A stretch of DNA of 64,000 nucleotides, taken from positions 3,720,001-3,784,000 of the forward strand of contig NC_003910.7 in NCBI RefSeq assembly GCF_000012325.1, written 5' to 3'. Below, one piece after another: positions 16,238-25,014 of the stretch. A model generated the notes under the pieces. That model was given only the letters and a program-made list of their open reading frames with translations, was not told where the DNA came from and did no database searches. The stretch is from Colwellia psychrerythraea 34H. GTDB lineage: Bacteria; Pseudomonadota; Gammaproteobacteria; Enterobacterales; Alteromonadaceae. Made by a program: the position numbers and the translations under genes. Positions within the stretch are counted from its first letter, which is position 1, and each line of letters opens with the position of its first letter.

Positions 16238-16807
16238 TTATTTTCTAGGTAGTACTTTGACCATCCGTACTAAGGTATCATTTTTATTAATAAAGTGATG
16301 TTTAAATGCGGCAAGTGCATGACCAGCACTGAGTAAAATTAAGATCCATGCTAAAACTTCATGAATAATACCTGCAATATCTTCTTGGTTAGCAAAATCT
16401 ATTGGCAATGCTGGTATCGATAGTAAACCGAAAACATCAATCGCTCTGCCATCTGCCGTTGAGATTAAATAGCCACTTATCATCAACACTACCATCAAGC
16501 CATAAAGTGCTAAATGCGCATAATGGGCCGCTTTAACTTCAATTTCACTTGCAGATCTATCAGCATTTTTTGGCGTAACATTAACCACACGCCAAACGAT
16601 TCTTAGCATCAATGCGACGAAAAGCGTCATACCAATATTCTTATGTAAATCTAACGAACCTTTGTACCAAGCATCGTAGTAAGTTAGTTCAACCATATAA
16701 AGACCTAAGCCAAATAAGGAAAAGATGCTTATTGCCATAAGCCAATGAAACATAATGGCAATAAGGCCATAGCTGTTTTCAGTATTCTTTAATATGCTAT
16801 TACTCAT
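16238..16807 (-). CDS. Cytochrome b561 (YceJ/CybB type)
   Basis: This 189-residue membrane protein has four hydrophobic helices and heme-ligand histidines in IMFHWLMA, LDLHKNIGMTL, HEVLAWILILLSAGHALAAFKHH. That pattern is the prokaryotic b561 family, which moves electrons between quinol and partners in the membrane. It lies upstream of yceI on the same strand (160 bases between), matching the conserved yceJ-yceI pairing. A divergent LysR gene with a palindromic site in the shared promoter region probably controls it. Confidence 0.9.
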   Translation of the reverse strand: MSNSILKNTENSYGLIAIMFHWLMAISIFSLFGLGLYMVELTYYDAWYKGSLDLHKNIGMTLFVALMLRIVWRVVNVTPKNADRSASEIEVKAAHYAHLALYGLMVVLMISGYLISTADGRAIDVFGLLSIPALPIDFANQEDIAGIIHEVLAWILILLSAGHALAAFKHHFINKNDTLVRMVKVLPRK

Positions 16808-16927
16808 GGTGTAATCTATCTTTTGTGTTAACGCTTTATTTAAAAAGCTAACAATATCCTTGTCAAATTGTTAAAGCTACTATAGCGAACTAAAACCTAT
16901 TAAAAAATAACAATAAATGCGAAACTA

Positions 16928-16945
16928 TTGTGCAAATATGCACAA
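16928..16945. promoter_or_regulatory. Candidate LysR operator
   Basis: TTGTGCAAATATGCACAA has 7-base perfect arms around AATA and lies between the divergent cytochrome b561 and LysR genes, 28 bases before the LysR ATG. Position and symmetry fit a LysR recognition site. Confidence 0.55.
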
Positions 16946-16972
16946 CTAAATGCATTTTATATAGGGTGTAAT

Positions 16973-17896
16973 ATGAAAGAGACTTCATGGGATGATTATA
17001 AAATAGCGTATCAAGTCGCACTTGATGGTAGCTTAAGTAGAGCAGGCGTATCATTACGAATAAACCATGCCACCGTATTAAGACGCATCAATCAATTAGA
17101 GCAAGCGCTTGAAGTGAAACTATTTATTCGCCACCAACGAGGTTATAAGCTTACCGATGCTGGTTGTGTTTTAATGGATGAAATGCCCGAGATGCTGGCA
17201 AAATTTTCTAGTTTAGAAAATAAACTACAAAATGTAGAGGGTGATATTAGTGGCGAACTCAGGATCACCACAGTAAGTTCATTCTCTCCTGTGATCACAC
17301 CCGCATTAAAAGCATTTCGAGCTAAGTACCCAAAAATCCGCCTTAAACTTATCTCTACAGATGATATTGTACCGCTCGATTCAGGTGCTGCGCATGTCTC
17401 CTTAAGAGCAGGTCCAAGCCCTGTTGGTGTTGACCTGGTCGTTAAAAATCTAATTAAACTAGAGACGGCCTATCATGCGACACAAGATTACATCGATGAA
17501 TTTGGTCAGCCTAAAACTATCAATGAGTTTAACGATCACCAATGGGTATTACCAACACCTGAGAAATACCGCATCCCTTTTGTTAATTACATTGTTGATA
17601 AAATAGATAAAAACAGAATAGTTTTTCAAAGTAACAACTTTTCTGATATTCACGACGCGGTTATCGCAGGTATGGGCATTGGTCCTTTAAGCGATCACCA
17701 AGCAAGCCTAAATCCATCTATGGTTAAAATCGACTTAGACATTCCCAAAAACGGTGAGTCTATCTGGTTCGTTTATCATAAAGATTTAAAGCATAGCGCC
17801 CGCATTCAAAGTTTTTATCACTTTTTAAAAGCCGCGCTATCAGATATTGAACAAGAACACTTGCGCATTTCAGATAGCAAGACTAATAAAGACTAA
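16973..17896 (+). CDS. LysR-family transcriptional regulator
   Basis: This 307-residue protein has the LysR helix-turn-helix (YQVALDGSLSRAGVSLRINHATVLRRINQLEQALEVKLFIRH) and an effector domain beginning ISGELRITTVSSFSPVITPALKAF. I start it at ATG 16973, which has AGGG about ten bases before; the longer frame begins at TTG 16928 inside the palindrome. It is divergent from the cytochrome b561/yceI genes and is likely their regulator. The inducer is unknown. The first residues (DYKIAYQVALDGSLSRAG) are shifted relative to the common FxxVAExGSFTxAA pattern. Confidence 0.88.
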   Translation: MKETSWDDYKIAYQVALDGSLSRAGVSLRINHATVLRRINQLEQALEVKLFIRHQRGYKLTDAGCVLMDEMPEMLAKFSSLENKLQNVEGDISGELRITTVSSFSPVITPALKAFRAKYPKIRLKLISTDDIVPLDSGAAHVSLRAGPSPVGVDLVVKNLIKLETAYHATQDYIDEFGQPKTINEFNDHQWVLPTPEKYRIPFVNYIVDKIDKNRIVFQSNNFSDIHDAVIAGMGIGPLSDHQASLNPSMVKIDLDIPKNGESIWFVYHKDLKHSARIQSFYHFLKAALSDIEQEHLRISDSKTNKD

Positions 17897-18017
17897 CTCC
17901 CCTCGCCAAGAGCGTTGTTGAAACGAAAAAGTGACTTGAGTTGAAGCGGCTCTCTACATCGGCAAGTCAGTTTTCTCTATCAGTAGTTCGTATAATTATG
18001 AGCTTGAATGAAAAGCT

Positions 18018-19223
18018 TTAATCAGAAACGTTTGATGGCGAATACTTGTCAGTATTAACAAAGCGACTAGCCGCTAAAGAGAGTAATGCGATAAATGCAC
18101 CCGCATAAAATACTAACGTATGATCATAAAGCCAAATTAAACCAAAAGTAGCAGGAATAACAACAGCGGCAATATGATTAATGCTAAAGCTAACCCCTGC
18201 ACTTGAAGCAATATCTTTAGGGTCTGCTATTTTTTGAAAGTAAGTTTTTAAAGCAATAGCCATTGCGAAAAACAAGTGGTCTACTACGTAAAGCACAGCA
18301 GCCACATTGGCAGATTCAACCAGCGCATAACCAACAAAGATAGTAATTAGGCCTAAATACTCAAGAGTCAGCGCTTTACGCTCTCCTACTTTTGCAATCC
18401 AAAGGCCTATTTTCGGTGCTAAAAAGAAGTTAATTACATGGTTAATCATATACAAAACTGTAATTTCCTGAACACTGTAGCCAAACTTTTCAACCATAAG
18501 AAAACCAGCAAAAACAACAAATATCTGCCTGCGCGCGCCCGCTAAAAAAGTCAGCAAGTAATACAAGCTATAACGTTTTCTTAAAATTATTTTTTTATGC
18601 TGTGGATGATCCATTACAAACTTAGGCATAGAGAATGCCAACCATAACGTCAGTAATAAACCACTCAAACCAAAAAATAGGTACATCACTTGATAACTAG
18701 TAGCAAAAACACTGAAGCCCAACCAAATCAAGGCGTAACAAGTCAGTGAAGCAGCAGATTTTATTGACATTAATTGACCAAGCTTTTCCGCAGCCTCATC
18801 TTTTTTAAACCACTGTAAGCTTAATGAGGTATTCAAGGTTTCGTAATAGTGAAAACCAATCGACATCAATACAGTAGTTGCATAAAGGCCGTAAATACTG
18901 GGGAAGAGTCCTGTAACCGCAACCCCTATGGATAATAGACACAAAGAAATCAACGCAAATACTTGTTCGGTAAACACCAATAAAACAAAAATTGCGGTAA
19001 ATGCTAAGAAACCGGGAATTTCTCTTAAAGACTGTAACATGCCTATTTCAGCCCCCGTAAACGCAGCTTGTTCAATAACAAAATTATTGAGCATAGCCAT
19101 CCAACCAGCAAAAGTAACTGACATTACAATGCTAGCAATAGCTAAGAAAACAAAGGGACTATGCCACTTATTACCCTGCTCTGCTATAAGTGGAATTGCT
19201 TTTTCTGCGGTTACTTTTTCCAT
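18018..19223 (-). CDS. Major facilitator superfamily transporter
   Basis: This 401-residue protein has about 12 hydrophobic segments in two halves with a basic central loop (PQHKKIILRKRYSLYY). The N-terminal helix includes MSVTFAGWMAMLNNFVIEQ. A short C-terminal tail ends NTDKYSPSNVSD. I cannot name a substrate. An AraC gene starts 185 bases away on the opposite strand, a common arrangement in which the regulator controls the transporter. Confidence 0.85.
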   Translation of the reverse strand: MEKVTAEKAIPLIAEQGNKWHSPFVFLAIASIVMSVTFAGWMAMLNNFVIEQAAFTGAEIGMLQSLREIPGFLAFTAIFVLLVFTEQVFALISLCLLSIGVAVTGLFPSIYGLYATTVLMSIGFHYYETLNTSLSLQWFKKDEAAEKLGQLMSIKSAASLTCYALIWLGFSVFATSYQVMYLFFGLSGLLLTLWLAFSMPKFVMDHPQHKKIILRKRYSLYYLLTFLAGARRQIFVVFAGFLMVEKFGYSVQEITVLYMINHVINFFLAPKIGLWIAKVGERKALTLEYLGLITIFVGYALVESANVAAVLYVVDHLFFAMAIALKTYFQKIADPKDIASSAGVSFSINHIAAVVIPATFGLIWLYDHTLVFYAGAFIALLSLAASRFVNTDKYSPSNVSD

Positions 19224-19408
19224 GTGGGTCTATTGCCTTAATTAACTAACGCTAGGTGACTAACACTTGATAACTCATATGAAGTAGTTCACCAAGAGTA
19301 AATAAGTGTAAAAAAATTAATAACTATCCAAGCTCTTTTATAACGTTCGGCTTGTGTCACTACAATGACCATTATATGATGATTTTAATATGACCAATAG
19401 CGACAATT

Positions 19409-20215
19409 ATGACAGTTAGTTTATCAATTCAGACAAAAGGTATATGGCATCAAAAAAGCTCTAACAGGCTTTATTCAAGTTTACCTCGCTCGGTATTACC
19501 CTTGTCAGCAGAATTTAAACCTATGACTCAGATCACTAGTCACTCCCACCCGTGGTCACAGCTTTCTTACTCATGTGTTGGTGTTATGCATATTGAAACC
19601 GATGCAGGTATTTTTGTTATTCCGCCAGAACAAGCATTGTGGCTGCCACCAGGCATGGCTCATCAACACTTTTGCAAAAATAAAGTCAGTTACCGTAGTT
19701 TATATTTCGACCCGGTTTTGAGTGAAATGTTAGGGGATAAAGTACGCCCGTTAACAGTTGACCCTTTATTAAAGTCATTGATATTAGAGATCTCAAACTG
19801 GTCTGAAGACTATGAAGAAACGGAAGAGACACAGCGTTTTCTACTGGTATTATTGGACCGCTTAGCAATAGCTAAAAGTAATGAGCTTTTTATGCCAACT
19901 ATTCAAGATAAAAGACTTTTTCCTATCATTGAAACTTTGAATCAAGAACCCGCAAATAAATTAACTATTGAGCAATGGGCGCTTAAAGTAGGTGCTTCAA
20001 GTCGTACCTTGAATAGATTATTTAATCAAAATTATGGCATGGGCTTTAGCCGATGGAAGCAAAAGCTGAGAATATTAAAGTCATTAGAATTACTAAACAG
20101 CAATGCGCGACTTGTCGATATTGCTTTTGAGCTAGGTTATGAATCTACATCGGCCTTTATAACCGCCTTTAAAAAACAGTTAGGTTGTTCGCCTAAAAAA
20201 TATCTTGCGACATAG
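19409..20215 (+). CDS. AraC-family transcriptional regulator with cupin sensor
   Basis: This 268-residue protein has an N-terminal cupin domain (TSHSHPWSQLSYSCVGVMHIET, PPEQALWLPPGMAH) and a C-terminal double helix-turn-helix (LTIEQWALKVGASSRTLNRLFNQNYGMGFSRWKQKLR, then AFELGYESTSAFITAFKKQLG). It is divergent from the MFS gene at 18018 and probably regulates it. The cupin pocket suggests a small-molecule ligand. Followed by a strong terminator at 20303. Confidence 0.9.
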   Translation: MTVSLSIQTKGIWHQKSSNRLYSSLPRSVLPLSAEFKPMTQITSHSHPWSQLSYSCVGVMHIETDAGIFVIPPEQALWLPPGMAHQHFCKNKVSYRSLYFDPVLSEMLGDKVRPLTVDPLLKSLILEISNWSEDYEETEETQRFLLVLLDRLAIAKSNELFMPTIQDKRLFPIIETLNQEPANKLTIEQWALKVGASSRTLNRLFNQNYGMGFSRWKQKLRILKSLELLNSNARLVDIAFELGYESTSAFITAFKKQLGCSPKKYLAT

Positions 20216-20302
20216 CTTAGCACTGAATATGTCCCAACTTAGTTGTATTAAGCAGAGTTTAGTCAAATTGAGATAATTAGGTTCAAGCTGAGTTTAAAAT
20301 AT

Positions 20303-20335
20303 AAAAGCCCTGCTAATTCAACAGGGCTTTTATTT
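20303..20335. terminator. Bidirectional intrinsic terminator
   Basis: AAAAGCCCTG and CAGGGCTTTT form a 10-bp stem with a nine-base loop, followed by TATTT. It separates the convergent araC-type and KamA-family genes. Confidence 0.85.
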
Positions 20336-20412
20336 GAGCTGATTCAAAAGTCAAAATTAGCGTGTTACTAGCATTAATCTTTTATTTTATAACTCTACTC
20401 TGTAAGTTAAAT

Positions 20413-22080
20413 CTATGGTTTTAATCGATTGGTTAATGCTGTCGCTAAATCATGTTCAATCGTGGCCAACTCTTCTTCAAAGAAAAACTTGTCGGTATCA
20501 AACGGTTTGAGTAATTTCACATCATTAGTGGTTTCATCATATTTAGCTAAAAATACTTTGTCCATCCATTTCATGTTACGCCCTTCGGTGAACATCAAAG
20601 CAAAGGCTCGTTCTCCGCCAACTTCACATTCACCCATTATCGAGATTTTCCCTGCAGAAGTGGTCATAGAAAGATGACGAGATGGGCGGTTAATCGACGG
20701 TAATTCACGGTATATTTTATCAAATATTTGACTAACGGCACTAAGCGGCGCAGTAAAATAATGATGTTCACCTGTCGGTCTGGCGCAATACATAGAGTGA
20801 AAACTAATTAACATAGTCCCTAGGATATTAGATAAATCTATCCAGTTTTGCGCGCTGCGATCGATATCAATTGAGCCATCTTTGTTCTCGAATAAACTGA
20901 TGTGATTCATCATTGGGCTTTGACTACGAATAACCACACCGTGACGCTGCAAGCGACGAATAGCGGCAATAGTGGTTGGGTTTAACAATTCACGTGGCGT
21001 AGAAAAGTGCGCCATCCATGCCAATTGAATACCATTATCATGCATTTTATCAAATACGGCTAACATCTTGTCGTACTTACTGCTTAAAATCATTTCTGGT
21101 TGGAAAGTTAACGCACGTGTAGCAAGGCGAACCGTTTTTATGTGCAATAAGTCTCGGTCTTCCAATAATGGCGTGACATATTGCTCAAAACGACTAGCAG
21201 GCATATAACCGCCATCGCCACCGGTAATTAACATATCAGTGACTTCTTCATGCACTTTTAAGTAACGATGAATTTGGTCAATTTCTTTTTGGATAAACAT
21301 ATCTTCATCACCACGAACTTGCGCATGACGGAAACAGTAAGTACAAAACGAAAAGCAGTTTTGGGTGGTTTTATCAAAAATCAACTGACACTGAGGATAT
21401 TTATGCTGACTACCATCAAGAAACTCTATTTCACCTTGCTCGTTTTCAAACCAAGGTTTATTGAGTTGTTGGTTACCATCATGCGGACTGGTTTTCTCTT
21501 GGTATTCTTCAACAATGACTTTTTTCTCTGCCACGCTTGCCGCTAAGTATTCAGCCACCGTAATTTTGTTAATCATATTAGGTTGTGGCATCACTAACTG
21601 AAAAACAGAATCTTCATAAAAGTTAGTCCAGTCAATGCTATTTAAACTGTGCTTAGTGGCTAAAAATCGGTAAACCTCAATAAAAAGTTCCCGCTCTTCA
21701 ATATCACCAATATCAATATTATTAGCTACAAGAATTTCAACCACACGGCGAAAGCCTGAAAGCCCTGTGTATTGATCTTTCTCATCGAACATATGCGCTT
21801 CTTTATCTAGCAAGCCTGAATGCTGTGGGTACGACGCATGTAAACGGCTAAGTAAACCTGGTGACAGTAGCTGTTCATCTTTAATCGTTTTACGCACATC
21901 ATCACTGTAGTGATATACGTCCATCATGTCGTTAATATCAATTTCGCTCACATCACTAATACCACTATTTCGAACATGAACATTGCCATCTAACTTAGGA
22001 TCAAGCTGTTTTGGGTTAAGTACCGCAACATCAATATGCTGCGCTTTACTTACTGAAATTTTAGAGGTGGAATCGGTCAT
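20413..22080 (-). CDS. KamA-family radical SAM protein, putative amino acid 2,3-aminomutase of unknown substrate
   Basis: This 555-residue protein has the radical SAM motif C-x3-C-x2-C at C242, C246 and C249 (NCFSFCTYCFRHAQV), the glycine strand LITGGDGG, and SAGKISIMG, where K478 aligns with the PLP lysine of lysine 2,3-aminomutase. The family shifts an amino group from C2 to C3. It is longer than typical KamA (about 420) because of a 190-residue N-terminal region. By eye, the Asp seven residues before the PLP lysine in the lysine enzyme is Ser471, and the other lysine-binding Asp falls at Ala433/Arg434, so lysine is an unlikely substrate. Shine-Dalgarno GAGAG supports the start. Divergent from a LysR gene. 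Confidence 0.8.
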   Translation of the reverse strand: MTDSTSKISVSKAQHIDVAVLNPKQLDPKLDGNVHVRNSGISDVSEIDINDMMDVYHYSDDVRKTIKDEQLLSPGLLSRLHASYPQHSGLLDKEAHMFDEKDQYTGLSGFRRVVEILVANNIDIGDIEERELFIEVYRFLATKHSLNSIDWTNFYEDSVFQLVMPQPNMINKITVAEYLAASVAEKKVIVEEYQEKTSPHDGNQQLNKPWFENEQGEIEFLDGSQHKYPQCQLIFDKTTQNCFSFCTYCFRHAQVRGDEDMFIQKEIDQIHRYLKVHEEVTDMLITGGDGGYMPASRFEQYVTPLLEDRDLLHIKTVRLATRALTFQPEMILSSKYDKMLAVFDKMHDNGIQLAWMAHFSTPRELLNPTTIAAIRRLQRHGVVIRSQSPMMNHISLFENKDGSIDIDRSAQNWIDLSNILGTMLISFHSMYCARPTGEHHYFTAPLSAVSQIFDKIYRELPSINRPSRHLSMTTSAGKISIMGECEVGGERAFALMFTEGRNMKWMDKVFLAKYDETTNDVKLLKPFDTDKFFFEEELATIEHDLATALTNRLKP

Positions 22081-22405
22081 AATAAGGCTCTCTAGCAGAA
22101 GCTCAATACATTGATGAGTTCACGCTTTTTTATAAGGTGATAAGTTAAAGATTGAGGTCGAATAAATATTTTATGATGTGATTTTCAAAGAAAGCGCGAC
22201 GTGAATCAAACGAGTAAAAATCACCAAGTCATGAGCTTTGGTAATAACCTTAATAAAAGAATGCCTTTATTGCGTTAATTTATAGCGTTAGTTTGATGTT
22301 AAGTAATAAAGTGAAACCTTCCCTTAGCTATACTGACAAGCATGTAAAAACCGCTCAATATTAAGCTATTACCCAATTAACCATACCTAATGAACTATTT
22401 AGCCA
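22081..22405. promoter_or_regulatory. Shared promoter region of the KamA-family and LysR genes
   Basis: A 325-base divergent region. ACCAAG (22223-22228) and CTTTGGT (22236-22242) form an imperfect dyad of the size of a LysR site. No open frame with coding character is visible. Confidence 0.4.
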
Positions 22406-23377
22406 ATGAACTCACTGCCTACTGAAAGTCCTCAATCTAAAAAATCATTACCCAGTACCAGTATGTTGGCCGCCTTTGATGCTGCAGCAAGAACAGGCAG
22501 TTTTACTGCGGCAGCAAAAGATTTAGCATTAACGCAAGGGGCTATTAGCCGCCAAGTGAATGCACTAGAGATGCAGATAAGTGTTAATTTATTTCATCGT
22601 CATAAACAGAATATATCGCTGACCGAAGCCGGAAAAACCTACGCTAAAGAAGTCAATTCGGCATTAAGTCATATTCGTTCTGCAACACTAAACCTCATGA
22701 CAAACCCCGATGGTGGCATACTTAATATTGCGATATTACCCACGTTTGGCTCTCGGTGGTTAATGCCAAGACTGGCTGATTTTTTAGCAAAACACCCACG
22801 AATCACCATCAATACGGTATGTAAGCTGTCACAATTTGATTTTTCTCATGAGGATATTCATTGCGCTATTCATTTTGGCAAAGCGGATTGGTCGCAAGCC
22901 AACTGTACTTTTTTAATGGCCGAAGAAAGCGTACCTGTATGCTCACCTAAATTATTCGAACAGGCTGAATTGGCAAAGGTCGATAATGTTTGTGCCCGTT
23001 TAATTAATTTACCGCTATTGCATATCGCAACCCGGCCTAATGCTTGGCAGCACTGGTTTGATGAACATAATGTCGACTCAACAACAAAAGAACAGCCAAA
23101 GAAAAAAACACTACAAGACATGCATTTTGAGCAGTTCTCCATAGTAACTAATGCTGCTGTGGCAGGATTAGGCGTGGCCTTATTGCCGAAGTTTTTGGTT
23201 GAAAGTGAATTGCAACGTGGTGAGTTACAGGTGATTTGCAATAAACCCCAACGTACCGATAATGGCTATTACTTAGTCACCCCCAATGACAAACTTAACT
23301 ATGCTCCCATGGTCGCTTTTACCCGCTGGTTATCCCAAGTAATCAAGAGTGAAAAACCCTCTATTCTGAATAAATAA
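22406..23377 (+). CDS. LysR-family transcriptional regulator (GcvA-like)
   Basis: This 323-residue protein has an N-terminal helix-turn-helix (LAAFDAAARTGSFTAAAKDLALTQGAISRQVNALEMQISVNLFHRH) and a substrate-binding-like domain with the GcvA-type phrases LNIAILPTFGSRWLMPRLADFLAKHP and AAVAGLGVALLPKFLVESEL. It is divergent from the KamA-family gene and is the natural candidate for its regulator. Inducer unknown, perhaps the amino acid substrate. No clear Shine-Dalgarno. Confidence 0.88.
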   Translation: MNSLPTESPQSKKSLPSTSMLAAFDAAARTGSFTAAAKDLALTQGAISRQVNALEMQISVNLFHRHKQNISLTEAGKTYAKEVNSALSHIRSATLNLMTNPDGGILNIAILPTFGSRWLMPRLADFLAKHPRITINTVCKLSQFDFSHEDIHCAIHFGKADWSQANCTFLMAEESVPVCSPKLFEQAELAKVDNVCARLINLPLLHIATRPNAWQHWFDEHNVDSTTKEQPKKKTLQDMHFEQFSIVTNAAVAGLGVALLPKFLVESELQRGELQVICNKPQRTDNGYYLVTPNDKLNYAPMVAFTRWLSQVIKSEKPSILNK

Positions 23378-23599
23378 ATATCTCTGTTGCTCTAGTTACG
23401 GTTAAAACTTTTCCAGATAAATTCAGGTTATTTACTGTTTAACAGTTTGATACCTCGGTTAATTAAGATAAATTAAAGTTGACGCGTAAATCATAATAAC
23501 TATAGTCTTGACATAAGTTGGCTATATCTCGTTCAGCCTCTCATTTTTGAAAACAATTACTCGCCTCTCAATGAGGCATTTAGTTATTAGGAGTCACCA

Positions 23600-23971
23600 A
23601 TGAAAACATTATTTATTTTCATGCTTTGTTTTATCATTACCAATGTTCACGCTGCAGCACCAGAGCATGGTTTTGTTAAAAAGAGTGATTCAGGCACGCT
23701 TCAAGCTTGGAACGCCGAAAAAAATGAGTGGAGTGATATTGATTTATTTTGGCAAAATTTTGCAAAAACAAACAAAGCTAAATCATGGGGCGTTGCCGAT
23801 ACATACCCCAATTATGGTGAGGTAAATGAATTTGATACGCTTGTCATAGAATTAAAACAAGGCACTTGTTTGATGCAGTTTTATCATGCTCGTTGGAGAC
23901 GTGCTAATGACGTTCAGCGTTGGGATGATGCTTTTAATGAGTATAGTGCTTGCCCTTATGTATTTGATTAA
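23600..23971 (+). CDS. Small secreted protein of unknown function
   Basis: This 123-residue protein has a strong Shine-Dalgarno (AGGAG) and a signal peptide (MKTLFIFMLCFIITNVHAAA). The mature part is rich in Trp and charged residues (LQAWNAEKNEWSDIDLFWQNF, WGVADTYPNYGEVNEFDTL) and has two cysteines (GTCLMQF and SACPYVF) that could form one disulfide in the periplasm. I do not recognise the family. It is 69 bases upstream of the DUF805 gene and may be co-transcribed with it. Confidence 0.75.
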   Translation: MKTLFIFMLCFIITNVHAAAPEHGFVKKSDSGTLQAWNAEKNEWSDIDLFWQNFAKTNKAKSWGVADTYPNYGEVNEFDTLVIELKQGTCLMQFYHARWRRANDVQRWDDAFNEYSACPYVFD

Positions 23972-24040
23972 TTAGAGTATCCACGCAAACTAACAAATAT
24001 TAGTTTTAAAAAGTTTATTAACAACAAGGAGAGTCCAAAA

Positions 24041-24379
24041 ATGGATTATTTTACAGGCGCACTAAAAAAATATGCTGATTTCACTGGCAGAGCACGCAGA
24101 GAAGAGTATTGGATGTACATACTTATTTATATGATCATCAATGTTGTTTTAGCGGTTCTTGGTTTGGATGCCATTTCTGCATTGGTCGGTCTTGGACTAC
24201 TAATCCCAAGTATTAGCATAGCGGCAAGAAGATTACATGACACTGGCCGTTCTGGATGGTGGCAATTAATAGTATTAATTCCTATCATTGGTTTGATTGT
24301 TTTAATCTATTTCTTAGCACAAGATGGACATGATGCGAATGATTATGGTGTTAACCCTAAGTCTGTTACAACCGCATAA
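24041..24379 (+). CDS. DUF805 family membrane protein
   Basis: This 112-residue protein has the DUF805 pattern: YFTGALKKYADFTGRARREEYW at the N-terminus, three hydrophobic segments, the motif SIAARRLHDTGRSGWW in the middle, and IPIIGLIVLIYFLAQDG followed by NDYGVNPK at the end. Inner-membrane location is expected; function is unknown in the family. Strong Shine-Dalgarno (AAGGAG). Followed by a long perfect hairpin. Confidence 0.9.
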   Translation: MDYFTGALKKYADFTGRARREEYWMYILIYMIINVVLAVLGLDAISALVGLGLLIPSISIAARRLHDTGRSGWWQLIVLIPIIGLIVLIYFLAQDGHDANDYGVNPKSVTTA

Positions 24380-24427
24380 AACTTACAAGCTAACTAAGCA
24401 TGGCAAGTGACGTCATGTCACGTAGGT

Positions 24428-24461
24428 TAGTTACCTCCTCAATGTATTGAGGAGGTAACTA
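24428..24461. terminator. Long perfect stem-loop terminator between convergent genes
   Basis: TAGTTACCTCCTCAA and TTGAGGAGGTAACTA give a 15-bp perfect stem with a TGTA loop, followed by TATTT. A smaller dyad GTGAC...GTCAC lies just before it at about 24406-24420. It separates DUF805 from the convergent YkgJ-like gene. Confidence 0.75.
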
Positions 24462-24475
24462 TATTTAGATGAACT

Positions 24476-24877
24476 TTAAGTAAAACTTGCCGGGCGACTA
24501 TCTTCCATCATTATGTCTAATTTTATTTGCGCTTTTTTTGGATTAGCTAAATCTATTACTTCAATCATTTCACATTCATCTCTAATCATTTCAGGAATAA
24601 GACTAGGGTAATGACGACAGTCTTCTGGTCTGTCTAAGTAAATGCTGCAGGTATACATGTTTGGGTCGAGCGGATTTTTCTTGGGAGCAATATCGAGAAA
24701 AGGACAACTTGTTAACCTTGCACCTGATTCAGGGTCGAACCATATCTCATTGTTTATCACGTATTTGAATATATCTGGGTTAAATATCTCCCACAGGTCA
24801 ATTTCTTCTTTTGTGGCCGAAAGATCTTCTCCCCCATATTTGATACAACATTTTCCGCATTGATTACAATCTTTCAT
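24476..24877 (-). CDS. YkgJ-family cysteine cluster protein
   Basis: This 133-residue protein has the N-terminal CNQCGKCCIKYGGEDLSATKEE cluster (C-x2-C-x2-CC), then CPFLDIAP and YTCSIYLDRPEDCRHYPSL, together the Fe/Zn-binding CxxCxxCC family. Function of the family is unclear; a metal or Fe-S site is likely. It stands alone; the gap beyond its start holds a degenerate repeat. Confidence 0.85.
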   Translation of the reverse strand: MKDCNQCGKCCIKYGGEDLSATKEEIDLWEIFNPDIFKYVINNEIWFDPESGARLTSCPFLDIAPKKNPLDPNMYTCSIYLDRPEDCRHYPSLIPEMIRDECEMIEVIDLANPKKAQIKLDIMMEDSRPASFT

Positions 24878-24913
24878 AGTTCGCTATTTAATTGGCTAGA
24901 CACGGCATCATTA

Positions 24914-24966
24914 TATACCCGTTATCAATCAAGATGCATGTCTCAGAGGTTTGAATTATAACGGAT
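24914..24966. repeat. Degenerate remnant of the TATACCC repeat family
   Basis: TATACCCGTTATCAATCAAG, then ATGCATGTCTCAGAGG, matches the left end of the element at 32944. An inverted partner (ATTATAACGGATA) follows within about 50 bases. It looks like a solo end or deleted copy. Confidence 0.6.
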
Positions 24967-25014
24967 ACAGCATTTGTAGCCATGCTGTAGCTAAGTCAAT
25001 TATTGAGTTAATGG

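Noticed and set aside
20413..22080. Calling the radical SAM protein lysine 2,3-aminomutase or EpmB
   Set aside because: Too long, and the lysine-recognition aspartates are not where expected; EpmB is shorter and linked to elongation factor P genes, which are absent here.
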